Assembly (NCBI GenBank): GCA_003819975.1
Contig: RPPU01000347.1
Span: forward strand, 1 to 5,387
Direction of reading: 5' to 3'
DNA length: 5,387 nucleotides
DNA from: Desulfobacteraceae bacterium
Lineage (GTDB): Bacteria > Desulfobacterota > DSM-4660 > Desulfatiglandales > HGW-15
In this document: in pieces, positions 1 through 5,387 of the stretch
Numbering within the stretch: position 1 is the first letter of the stretch
Layout of the letters: each line of letters starts with the position of its first letter
Notes under the pieces: generated by a model
What the model was told of the DNA's origin: nothing
Seen by the model: the letters and a program-made list of their open reading frames with translations, nothing else
The model's database searches: none
Program-made: the position numbers and the translations under genes

Positions 1-2
1 CC

Positions 3-698
3 ATTCTGAAAGAAATAGAAAAGAAAGACATTACCGATTTCTACTTCATCCAGGAGGAAGAACCAGAAAAGAATCTAAATCAAATCCTTACACTCTGCAG
101 CGAGAGAATACCAAAGCATTTTGGATTTCATTCCATCCGAGATATTCAGGTCCTGACCCCCATGCACAAAGGCTTGGCGGGCACCGCCAATCTGAATCTG
201 GAATTGCAAAAAGAACTCAACCCCGGCGCCGAAGAACTGGTGCGGGGCAGCCGAACCTTTCGCATACGGGACAAGGTTATGCAAATCCGCAACAACTACG
301 ATAAAGAAGTCTATAACGGCGACATCGGCCGCGTGAAGAACATCGATACCGAGAACCAATTGCTGACCGTCACCTATGAAGACCGCGATGTCCCTTATGA
401 CTTCAGCGAACTGGATGAGCTCGTGTTGGCCTATGCCGTTTCCGTGCATAAGTCCCAGGGCTCCGAATACCCGGCCGTGATCCTGGCCCTGCTGCCGCAG
501 CATTACATCCTTTTGCAGCGCAATCTGATTTACACCGGCGTAACCCGCGGCCGCAAACTGGTCGTCCTGATCGGCACGGCCAAAGCCTTATCCATGGGCA
601 TTCACAACAACAAACCGCAATTGCGTTATACCTATCTCCGGGAACGCCTGGCTCAAGCCGCTGGGGTTGACGGTTCAAAGCCCACGGCTCGATCCTAA
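3..698 (+). CDS. recD2: RecD2-type ATP-dependent DNA helicase, C-terminal part (5' end outside window)
   Basis: The frame is open from the first complete codon at position 3 to a TAA at 696-698, giving 231 residues; the ATG at 162 is internal, because recognisable RecD2 sequence (FYFIQEEEPEK, RDIQVLTPMHKG) lies upstream of it. Visible in order: the end of helicase domain 2A; an SH3-like insert with DKVMQIRNNYDKEVYNGDIG at about residues 91-110; a UvrD-like C-terminal segment with VHKSQGSEYPAV (motif V region, about 148-159); and YTGVTRGRK (motif VI with the arginine finger, about 177-185). Walker A and B motifs must lie outside the window. RecD2 proteins are 5'-3' superfamily 1B helicases that act without RecBC in DNA repair and replication-fork maintenance. 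The family call is firm. The last few codons run into a CCCTTG-like tract, so the extreme C-terminus (PTARS) may not be conserved. The first 120 bases are AT-richer than the rest. Confidence 0.93.
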   Translation: MLKEIEKKDITDFYFIQEEEPEKNLNQILTLCSERIPKHFGFHSIRDIQVLTPMHKGLAGTANLNLELQKELNPGAEELVRGSRTFRIRDKVMQIRNNYDKEVYNGDIGRVKNIDTENQLLTVTYEDRDVPYDFSELDELVLAYAVSVHKSQGSEYPAVILALLPQHYILLQRNLIYTGVTRGRKLVVLIGTAKALSMGIHNNKPQLRYTYLRERLAQAAGVDGSKPTARS

Positions 699-720
699 CC
701 CTACACCCTTGACCCCCTTT
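686..720 (+). repeat. Degenerate CCCTTG-type octamer tract over the recD2 stop codon
   Basis: From about 688 the sequence reads as rough 8-bp steps (CTCGATCC, TAACCCTA, CACCCTTG, ACCCCCTT). The TAA stop of recD2 lies in the second step. CCCT cores sit at 699, 706 and 715. The wording resembles the right arm of the inverted repeat at 2644-2683, which contains CCTCGATCC and CACCCTTG-like units in the same orientation. Copies are few and imperfect, so shared origin is inferred. Confidence 0.45.
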
Positions 721-837
721 TCTTATTGTACCTACCGAGGATCAATCACTTTTTTTGACTATAGGTTGGACAAATATCCATCTGTTTTTCCTACAGCCTA
801 AATGCCTACTGTCTAAACCCCTCTTTCATAAATTCCC

Positions 838-866
838 TTGACAGCCTTATGGTTTAGCAGCATATT
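838..866 (+). promoter_or_regulatory. Predicted sigma70-type promoter for the transporter operon
   Basis: A perfect TTGACA -35 box lies at 838-843. With a 17-bp spacer, the -10 box is CATATT at 861-866 (4 of 6 matches to TATAAT); TATTCT at 863-868 (19-bp spacer) is an alternative. The region is AT-rich and lies about 65 bp before the ATG at 933, leaving a leader of roughly 55-60 nt. No operator palindrome is evident beside it. It is the only convincing promoter I see in the window, and its position suggests the transporter is transcribed independently of recD2. Confidence 0.6.
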
Positions 867-920
867 CTATACTCAAAAAATGCAGCTTTTTTAGTAAAAT
901 TGACCTTAACATCTAATCGA

Positions 921-927
921 AAGGAGG
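921..927 (+). promoter_or_regulatory. Strong ribosome binding site (AAGGAGG), fixes the binding-protein start
   Basis: A full AAGGAGG lies 5 nt before the ATG at 933. The frame can be extended upstream to a TTG at 900, but that start would put the Shine-Dalgarno inside the coding region and place 11 polar residues before the signal peptide. The ATG at 933 is therefore preferred. Confidence 0.85.
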
Positions 928-932
928 GTTTT

Positions 933-2507
933 ATGCGGTTCACGTTCAATAAAAAATGGTTGCTGTTTGCAGGGGTGATTCTCTTTGGCATAGGGCCCGG
1001 ATTAGCCGATGCCGAAATCCCCAAAGATGTTTTAATCATCGGTCAACCTCAGGAGAATTTCCTGACCCTGGACCCCGGTATCTGCTTTGAAGCGCCCACT
1101 TCCGGTTTTGTAAAAAATCTCTATACCGCTCTGGTCACTTTGGATGTTAAGAACGGTAAATTCGTTATTGAACCGGGAGCGGCTGAAAAATGGGAAGTGG
1201 CGGCGGACGGCAAAACCTGGACCTTCCATTTGCGCAAAAACATCGTCTTCGATAACGGCGATCCGCTCAAAGCGGCGGATGTGGTTTACTCCCTGCAAAG
1301 AAGCATCAAACTCAAAAAATCGCCGGCCTGGCTTTTCACGGATGTCCTGGGCATGACCGAACAGAACATTACCGCTCCGGATGAAAATACGGTTCAAATC
1401 GTGACCAATGGCGCTCCGCCCAATGCCGTGCTGACCAATATCGGCAACACCCTGGGCGGCATCCTGAATTCCAAAGTCGTTAAGGAACATGAAGTCAACG
1501 GCGATATGGGCGCGGCCTGGCTGATCGATCACAGCGCCGGCGCCGGACCTTATTCTTTAAAGGAATGGAAGCGAAAAGAAGTAGTCGTTTTTGTCGCCAA
1601 TAAAAAATATTGGAAAGGCGAACCCAAAATCAAGACCATTATCTTTAAGGACGTTCCCGAAGCAGCCGACCGCTTTCTGCAAATTCAGAAAGGCGACATC
1701 GACATTGCCTTTAATCTGATCCCGGAACAGGCCAATGAACTGAAGACCAAACCGAACCTGCAGATCATTACCACTCCCGGCCAATCCAATGAATATGTGG
1801 GGGTCAATGCCGGTTGGGGACCTTTCAAAGACGTACGCGTACGACAAGCCGTTAAATACGCCATTGACTACGATTCCATTATCAATAAGGTCAGAGGCGG
1901 TTATGCCATCCCGAATCAGCAGTTTAATGCCGTGGGCTATTTCGGCTATAAAGAAAAAAATCCTTTCAAGCTGAACCTGAAAAAAGCCAAAGCGCTGATG
2001 AACGAAGCCGGCTACGCCAATGGTTTTGACGTGGAGCTGATTACCAACACAACCGAGATCCGGCGCAATGAAGCCACCCTGATTCAAGAGAACCTGGCGC
2101 AGATCGGCATCAAAGCGAACATCAACGTCATGCAGGCGGCCCAGATGTATCAAAAGATGCGCGAGCAGGGCATCAACCTGATCGTGGCCGGCTGGGGCAT
2201 TGATTATCCGGATGCCGATGCCTTGGCCAAACCTTTTGCCAATTATCGCGCCAAACAACTGGCCTGGCGCATGGCTTGGCTTGACGACAAAGCGGCCGAT
2301 ATGACCGAAGCCGCGGGCAAAGAAATGAATGAAAAAAAACGCGCGAAACTCTATGCGGACCTGACCGAGTACTGGCAGCAAAACGGACCCTTTGCCATGC
2401 TTTATCAACCGGTTGAATTTTGGGCAGTCAGTAATGAGGTCAAAGGATTGCCGGAAGCTTTTGCCGGTTTTTCCATGCATATTGATTTCACGAAGGTGAG
2501 CAAGTAA
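933..2507 (+). CDS. ABC transporter substrate-binding protein, family 5 (peptide/nickel type)
   Basis: This 524-residue protein is the periplasmic receptor of a Dpp/Opp-class importer and delivers a solute to the permeases encoded downstream. It begins with a Sec signal peptide: Arg2/Lys7/Lys8, a hydrophobic core at about 9-21, and an A-D-A cleavage site at 25-27. No lipobox Cys is present, so it should be soluble in a Gram-negative periplasm. Family 5 hallmarks follow: LTLDPG (44-49), the signature stretch with ADGKTWTFHLRKNIVFDNGD (91-110) then ADVVYSLQRS, GAGPYSLKEWK (203-213), YWKGEPKI (226-233), GDIDIAF (254-260), KDVRVRQAVKYAIDYDSI (299-316), and GWGIDYPDADA (420-430). The length is normal for the family (about 500-540). 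It is the first gene of the transporter set, with its own promoter and a strong ribosome binding site, and a large inverted repeat follows its stop. The ligand cannot be deduced: the family binds di/oligopeptides, nickel chelates, glutathione and sugars. Confidence 0.93.
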   Translation: MRFTFNKKWLLFAGVILFGIGPGLADAEIPKDVLIIGQPQENFLTLDPGICFEAPTSGFVKNLYTALVTLDVKNGKFVIEPGAAEKWEVAADGKTWTFHLRKNIVFDNGDPLKAADVVYSLQRSIKLKKSPAWLFTDVLGMTEQNITAPDENTVQIVTNGAPPNAVLTNIGNTLGGILNSKVVKEHEVNGDMGAAWLIDHSAGAGPYSLKEWKRKEVVVFVANKKYWKGEPKIKTIIFKDVPEAADRFLQIQKGDIDIAFNLIPEQANELKTKPNLQIITTPGQSNEYVGVNAGWGPFKDVRVRQAVKYAIDYDSIINKVRGGYAIPNQQFNAVGYFGYKEKNPFKLNLKKAKALMNEAGYANGFDVELITNTTEIRRNEATLIQENLAQIGIKANINVMQAAQMYQKMREQGINLIVAGWGIDYPDADALAKPFANYRAKQLAWRMAWLDDKAADMTEAAGKEMNEKKRAKLYADLTEYWQQNGPFAMLYQPVEFWAVSNEVKGLPEAFAGFSMHIDFTKVSK

Positions 2508-2510
2508 AAA

Positions 2511-2683
2511 GAAGGGTCCAAGGGGCCGAGGGATCAAGGGATCGAGGGTTGAAAGAAAGGGATCAAGAATTCAAGAGCCGGGAGTCCGATTTATGAATCC
2601 CTTTCGGAGCAAGAAGATTAAAACCCATAAACATTTAAGTGCAAACCCTTGAACCCTTGGTCCCTTGGCCCCTCGATCCCTTC
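2511..2683 (+). repeat. Imperfect inverted repeat, arms of five tandem 8-bp units
   Basis: The left arm (2511-2550) aligns without gaps to the reverse complement of the right arm (2644-2683) at 33 of 40 positions by hand count. Three of the seven mismatches become G-U pairs in RNA. Each arm is exactly five octamers: GAAGGGTC, CAAGGGGC, CGAGGGAT, CAAGGGAT, CGAGGGTT on the left; AACCCTTG, AACCCTTG, GTCCCTTG, GCCCCTCG, ATCCCTTC on the right. The middle is 93 bp. The mRNA could form a long stem after the binding-protein stop codon. A role in mRNA stability or attenuation is inferred; a passive intergenic repeat is the alternative. Confidence 0.85.
2555..2605 (+). repeat. Inner 9-bp perfect inverted repeat (hairpin inside the large loop)
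   Basis: GAAAGGGAT at 2555-2563 is the exact reverse complement of ATCCCTTTC at 2597-2605, separated by 33 bp. It sits inside the loop of the larger inverted repeat, so both stems can form together as a nested structure. The loop also contains TCAAG twice with an 8-bp step (2563 and 2571), possibly decayed octamers of the left arm. Confidence 0.6.
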
Positions 2684-2688
2684 TCCTT

Positions 2689-2693
2689 AAGGA
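2689..2693 (+). promoter_or_regulatory. Ribosome binding site (AAGGA) deciding the TTG start of the first permease
   Basis: AAGGA is 7 nt before the TTG at 2701. It forms the right half of a perfect 10-bp palindrome, TCCTTAAGGA (2684-2693), that abuts the right arm of the inverted repeat. No in-frame ATG exists nearby upstream. The next upstream candidate, TTG at 2665, lies inside the repeat arm and would add residues not expected in the family. Confidence 0.65.
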
Positions 2694-2700
2694 TTTTCCC

Positions 2701-3708
2701 TTGAAACTGGCCGCCTACATCATCCGCCGTCTCATCCTGATGCTGATCGTCATGATCGGCGTGGCGACCATTGTCTTCTTCATCACCCGAGTCATCCCGG
2801 CCGACCCGGTCGGCGCCATCCTGGGCGGCAATGCCCCGCTCGAAACCGTTGACCGCATGAAGCGCCAGCTTGGCCTGGACAAGCCGCTCTATCTCCAGTT
2901 CGCCGAATATCTTTCCGGCATTTTGCGCGGAAACCTGGGCGTTTCCATTGTCACCAGCCACAAAGTGACCGATGACATCCTGGAATTTTTTCCGGCCACC
3001 GTGGAATTGGCCTGTGCCGCCATGCTCTTCACCATTATCTTCGGAATTCTCCTGGGCACGATCTCGGCCGTCAAGCGCAATAAACCCGTTGATCATGTTC
3101 TGCGGGTTTTCTCCATCCTGGGGGTCTCCATGCCCGTGTTCTGGCTGGGATTGCTCCTATTGCTTTTTCTTTATTCCTACCTGGGTTGGTTCCCGGGCAG
3201 CGGCCGCAACAGCCTTTTTATCTTCCCGGACCGCATCACCGGCCTGGTCTTTATCGACTCCCTGATCACCCGCAACTGGCCGGCGCTCTGGGACAGCTTC
3301 AAACACATCGTGATGCCGGCTTTTGTGCTCGGTTATGCCGGTACGGCTTCCGTGGCCCGCATCATGCGCGCCAGCATGCTGGATGTCTTGAAACAAGATT
3401 ATATCCGTACCGCCCGCTCCAAAGGCCTGGGTCGCAAGGTTGTTATTTATCGCCATGCCCTCAAGAATGCCTTGATTCCGGTCGTGACCGTGATCGGTAT
3501 TTCTTTCGGCGATCTGTTAAGCGGCGCGGTTTTGACCGAAACGATTTTCAGCTGGCCCGGCTTGGGGAGATACATCGTCAACGCCCTGTTGGTCATGGAC
3601 TACCCGGCCATTACCGGCGCGACCCTTTTTGTGGCTTTTATCTACTCCCTGGCCAATCTGATCGTGGATATCTCCTACGCGGTCTTGGACCCCCGCATGA
3701 GGTTTTAA
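2701..3708 (+). CDS. ABC transporter permease, DppB/OppB type
   Basis: A 335-residue inner-membrane protein, normal length for DppB-type permeases; with its DppC-type partner it forms the translocation channel. It opens with MKLAAYIIRRLILMLIVMIG, the classic N-terminal helix of this family, which supports the TTG start at 2701. Next come IPADPVGAILGG (32-43) and a periplasmic loop with QLGLDKPLYLQFAEYLSG (56-73). Further hydrophobic helices follow at about 101-122, 135-160, 204-217, 255-278 and 303-327. The cytoplasmic EAA loop that docks the ATPase reads DYIRTARSKGLGRKVVIYRH (233-252), followed by ALKNALIPVVTV. The end is also typical: ETIFSWPGLGRY (280-291), then DPRMRF. The stop overlaps the next start (TAATG), implying translational coupling. 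Family is certain; substrate is not, and NikB/GsiC/OppB relatives share these motifs. Confidence 0.93.
   Translation: MKLAAYIIRRLILMLIVMIGVATIVFFITRVIPADPVGAILGGNAPLETVDRMKRQLGLDKPLYLQFAEYLSGILRGNLGVSIVTSHKVTDDILEFFPATVELACAAMLFTIIFGILLGTISAVKRNKPVDHVLRVFSILGVSMPVFWLGLLLLLFLYSYLGWFPGSGRNSLFIFPDRITGLVFIDSLITRNWPALWDSFKHIVMPAFVLGYAGTASVARIMRASMLDVLKQDYIRTARSKGLGRKVVIYRHALKNALIPVVTVIGISFGDLLSGAVLTETIFSWPGLGRYIVNALLVMDYPAITGATLFVAFIYSLANLIVDISYAVLDPRMRF
3699..3702 (+). promoter_or_regulatory. Ribosome binding site (GAGG) inside the end of the upstream permease gene
   Basis: GAGG lies 5 nt before the ATG at 3708, within the last codons of the DppB-type gene. It supports the ATG at 3708, which shares its A with the upstream TAA, over the second in-frame ATG at 3714. 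Confidence 0.6.
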
Positions 3709-4619
3709 TGACCATGGCGACCCGATCTCCAAACAAGGAAACCGGTCTGAAGCTCTTTTTAAAGCAGAGCCGGCCCCGTATCGAAGATTTAAAACATACC
3801 CTCTATCTTTGGAAAAAGACGCCCTTGGCCATGATCGGCAGCATCATGATTCTGCTTTTTCTGCTTGTGGCGGTTTTCGCGCCGCTGCTGGCGCCCTACA
3901 GCGCCACGGCCCAGGATATGAATAACCGCCTGCAGGCGCCCAGCCGCCAGCACCCTTTCGGGACCGATCAATTCGGCCGGGATATCCTGAGCCGAGTCAT
4001 CCACGGCGCCCGCATCGAGGTCTGGATCATTTCTCTGGTTTCGGTCATCAGCATTGCCATCGGTGTGCTGATCGGGTTGACCGCCGGTTATTGGGGCCGT
4101 TTTATCGACGAAGCTTTGATGCGCCTGACCGATATGTTCATGGCTTTCCCGCGCTTGGTTTTGGCCATGGCTTTCACCGCCGCCCTGGGTCCGACCCTCA
4201 CCAACACCATCATCGCTATTGCCCTGGTGGATTGGACCATCTATGCCCGCCTCTCCCGGGCCGACACCATCAAAGTCAAAAGCCAACCCTATATCGAAGC
4301 TATCCGGACCTTGGGTGCGAACAATTCTCGTATTATGCTCCGGCATGTTTTGCCCATGGCCGTTTCACCGGTGATCGTGCAATTGACCCTGCGTATGGGC
4401 ACCATCATTTTGACCGCCGCCGGCTTGGGTTTTCTGGGTTTGGGCGCGCCGCCGCCTACGCCCGAATGGGGCGCCATTGTCAGCGACGGCCGCAGCTATC
4501 TCTATCAACAATGGTGGATCAGCACTTTTCCCGGATTGGCCATTGCGGTTGTTGTGCTCGGTTTCAACTTTCTGGGCGACGGCATCCGCGACATCCTGGA
4601 CCCTAAGATCAGGAGATAA
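3708..4619 (+). CDS. ABC transporter permease, DppC/OppC type
   Basis: A 303-residue second channel subunit, normal size for DppC. After a polar cytoplasmic N-terminus (1-40) comes the first helix at about 41-62 (AMIGSIMILLFLLVAVFAPL). The family motif HPFGTDQFGRDILSRVIHGA (82-101) follows. Helices lie at about 105-127, 147-180, 213-246 and 271-291. The EAA loop for ATPase contact reads YIEAIRTLGANNSRIMLRH (195-213), then VLPMAVSPVIVQ. Late motifs are GFLGLGAPPPTPEWGAIVSD (241-260) and LGFNFLGDGIRDILDPK (284-300). Start: ATG at 3708 overlaps the previous stop by one base; the frame stays open upstream to 3186, but that part is an out-of-frame reading of the DppB-type gene. Three bases separate its stop from the ATPase start, so coupled translation is likely. 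Family is certain; the transported solute is unknown. Confidence 0.93.
   Translation: MTMATRSPNKETGLKLFLKQSRPRIEDLKHTLYLWKKTPLAMIGSIMILLFLLVAVFAPLLAPYSATAQDMNNRLQAPSRQHPFGTDQFGRDILSRVIHGARIEVWIISLVSVISIAIGVLIGLTAGYWGRFIDEALMRLTDMFMAFPRLVLAMAFTAALGPTLTNTIIAIALVDWTIYARLSRADTIKVKSQPYIEAIRTLGANNSRIMLRHVLPMAVSPVIVQLTLRMGTIILTAAGLGFLGLGAPPPTPEWGAIVSDGRSYLYQQWWISTFPGLAIAVVVLGFNFLGDGIRDILDPKIRR
4611..4615 (+). promoter_or_regulatory. Ribosome binding site (AGGAG) for the ATPase gene
   Basis: AGGAG overlaps the last two codons of the DppC-type gene and lies 7 nt before the ATG at 4623, fixing that start. Confidence 0.75.
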
Positions 4620-4622
4620 GTC

Positions 4623-5387
4623 ATGCCTAATCTACGTGGCGATCTGCTGGATATTCAAAATCTTAAGGTTATTTTTCATACCTACAGAGGCACCATCAAA
4701 GCCCTGAACGGAGTGGAACTCTGGTTGAACCGCGGTGAGCGCCTGGGCCTGGTGGGTGAAAGCGGCTGCGGCAAATCGGTCACGGCCCTAGCCTTGATGC
4801 AATTGATCGAACAGCCCGGCGAAATTATCGATGGCCGCGTCTGTTTTGACGGCCGCGAGTTGATCGGATTAAACGAAAACGAGCTGGATCGGATCCGCGG
4901 CAAAGAAATGGCCATGATCTTCCAGGAGCCGGTCGCGGCCCTCAATCCGATCATGCGCGCCGGTGAACAGATTGCCGAAAATATCGGCCGCAGTTTCCCC
5001 CATTTAAGCAGCAAAAAAATCCGTGCCGAAGTTGAACGCATGTTGGACCTGGTCGGCTTGGATGCCAAACGCACCGGCGAACTCTATCCCCATGAGCTGA
5101 GCGGCGGCATGGCCCAGCGCATCATGATTGCCATGGCCCTCTCCTCCAACCCCAAACTGCTCATCGCCGATGAACCTTCTTCGGCTTTGGATGTAACCAT
5201 CCAGGCCCAGATTCTGAACCTGTTGAACGAACTGGTGCGGACCTTCAACTACTCGGCCCTTCTGATCACCCATGATATGGGCGTGGCTGCCGAATTCTGC
5301 GACCGCATCGCGGTTATGTACGCGGGCAACACGGTTGAATACGCCTTGACTTCCGAGCTGTTTGCCAACCCTCTGCATCCGTACAGC
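4623..5387 (+). CDS. ABC transporter ATP-binding protein, DppD/OppD type (3' end outside window)
   Basis: The frame is open from ATG 4623 through the last base, giving 255 residues with no stop; DppD-type proteins usually have about 320-340 residues, so some 70-80 are missing. It hydrolyses ATP on the cytoplasmic face to drive import. All nucleotide-binding motifs are present in order: Walker A GESGCGKS (45-52), Q-loop [10 protein letters not shown] (100-109), ABC signature LSGGMAQR (159-166; Met in place of Gln is usual in DppD), Walker B LLIADE (179-184), D-loop SALD (187-190) and H-loop ITHD (215-218). [10 protein letters not shown] (246-255) is the start of the oligopeptide-transporter C-terminal region. 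PSSALD and [10 protein letters not shown] differ slightly from the common PTTALD and FQDPMTSLNP, but no catalytic residue is lost. A DppF-type partner ATPase is expected immediately downstream. Confidence 0.94.
   Translation, partial: MPNLRGDLLDIQNLKVIFHTYRGTIKALNGVELWLNRGERLGLVGESGCGKSVTALALMQLIEQPGEIIDGRVCFDGRELIGLNENELDRIRGKEMAMIFQEPVAALNPIMRAGEQIAENIGRSFPHLSSKKIRAEVERMLDLVGLDAKRTGELYPHELSGGMAQRIMIAMALSSNPKLLIADEPSSALDVTIQAQILNLLNELVRTFNYSALLITHDMGVAAEFCDRIAVMYAGNTVEYALTSELFANPLHPYS

Larger units (their letters stand above)
699..932 (+). other. Intergenic region between recD2 and the transporter operon
   Basis: This 234-bp AT-rich gap holds the tail of the CCCTTG-like tract, the predicted promoter and the ribosome binding site. 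An A6-N6-T6 stretch at 875-892 falls in the likely untranslated leader. I see no GC-rich hairpin followed by a T-run, so no intrinsic terminator for recD2 can be assigned, and no RNA gene. Confidence 0.65.
2508..2700 (+). other. 193-bp gap within the transporter operon, filled by an inverted repeat
   Basis: The gap between the binding-protein stop and the permease start is much longer than the later junctions of the operon (1-nt overlap and 3-nt gap). It holds an octamer-built inverted repeat, an inner 9-bp hairpin, a 19-codon open frame and the permease ribosome binding site. I see no convincing promoter in it, and no T-run directly follows the right arm as a classical intrinsic terminator would need. 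Confidence 0.8.

Noticed and set aside
755..794. Alternative promoter starting at TTGACT (755) or TTGGAC (766)
   Set aside because: No acceptable -10 box lies at a 16-18-bp spacing; the TTGACA at 838 is clearly better.
875..892. A6-N6-T6 stretch as an intrinsic terminator
   Set aside because: The possible stem is only A-T pairs with a non-complementary GC-containing centre, and it falls downstream of the predicted promoter.
900..932. TTG start at 900 for the binding protein
   Set aside because: It would place a perfect AAGGAGG inside the gene and put polar residues before the signal peptide; the ATG at 933 is better.
1832..1843. Perfect 12-bp palindrome CGTACGCGTACG as a possible operator
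   Set aside because: It lies inside the conserved KDVRVRQAV coding motif and is explained by the Val-Arg-Val-Arg codons.
1557..2537. Long minus-strand open frame (326 codons) opposite the binding-protein gene
   Set aside because: It is antisense to a protein with clear family 5 motifs over its whole length, has no recognisable domain, and is expected from the codon use of the + strand gene.
2508..2700. CRISPR array, because of short regular repeats
   Set aside because: The units are 8 bp with no unique spacers and occur in opposed orientations, so this is a tandem/inverted microsatellite-like structure.
2508..2700. Insertion sequence or MITE remnant
   Set aside because: I found no clear target-site duplication at the outer ends, and arms made of tandem octamers are unlike typical transposon ends. 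A genome-wide copy search would be needed to revive this idea.
3186..3707. Possible N-terminal extension of the DppC-type permease (frame open from 3186)
   Set aside because: This part reads the DppB-type gene in another frame. The ATG at 3708 with GAGG upstream gives a normal-length DppC.

Overview
The window looks like an ordinary stretch of a Gram-negative bacterial chromosome, with every supported gene on the + strand. Three things point to Gram-negative. The solute-binding protein has a plain Sec signal peptide with no lipobox cysteine, so it should be periplasmic. The transporter has the Dpp/Opp layout. The helicase is of the RecD2 type. The intergenic tracts built from CCCTTG-like octamers remind me of Deltaproteobacteria/Desulfobacterota, but that is an impression from memory; no taxonomic marker is present.

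Layout: (1) positions 3-698, the C-terminal part of a RecD2-type DNA helicase gene entering from the left edge; (2) 699-932, an AT-rich gap with a short CCCTTG-like tract at its left end and a good sigma70-type promoter ending about 65 bp before the next start codon; (3) 933-2507, a family 5 (peptide/nickel-type) solute-binding protein; (4) 2508-2700, a 193-bp gap filled by a large imperfect inverted repeat whose two arms are each five tandem 8-bp units; (5) 2701-3708 and 3708-4619, two DppB/DppC-type permeases overlapping by one base; (6) 4623 to the right edge, a DppD-type ATPase, cut by the window.

Genes 3 to 6 form one ABC importer. The binding protein captures a solute in the periplasm, the two permeases form the channel, and the ATPase (normally paired with a DppF-type partner, expected just downstream) powers import. 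The substrate cannot be read from sequence alone; peptides are the default guess. The helicase is functionally unrelated.

I do not see a new biological system here. The most interesting structure is the octamer-built inverted repeat between the binding-protein gene and the first permease gene. It could fold in the mRNA and help keep the binding protein in excess over the membrane parts. The permease's TTG start codon itself lies in a copy of the octamer, and a degenerate tract of similar units straddles the stop codon of the helicase gene.
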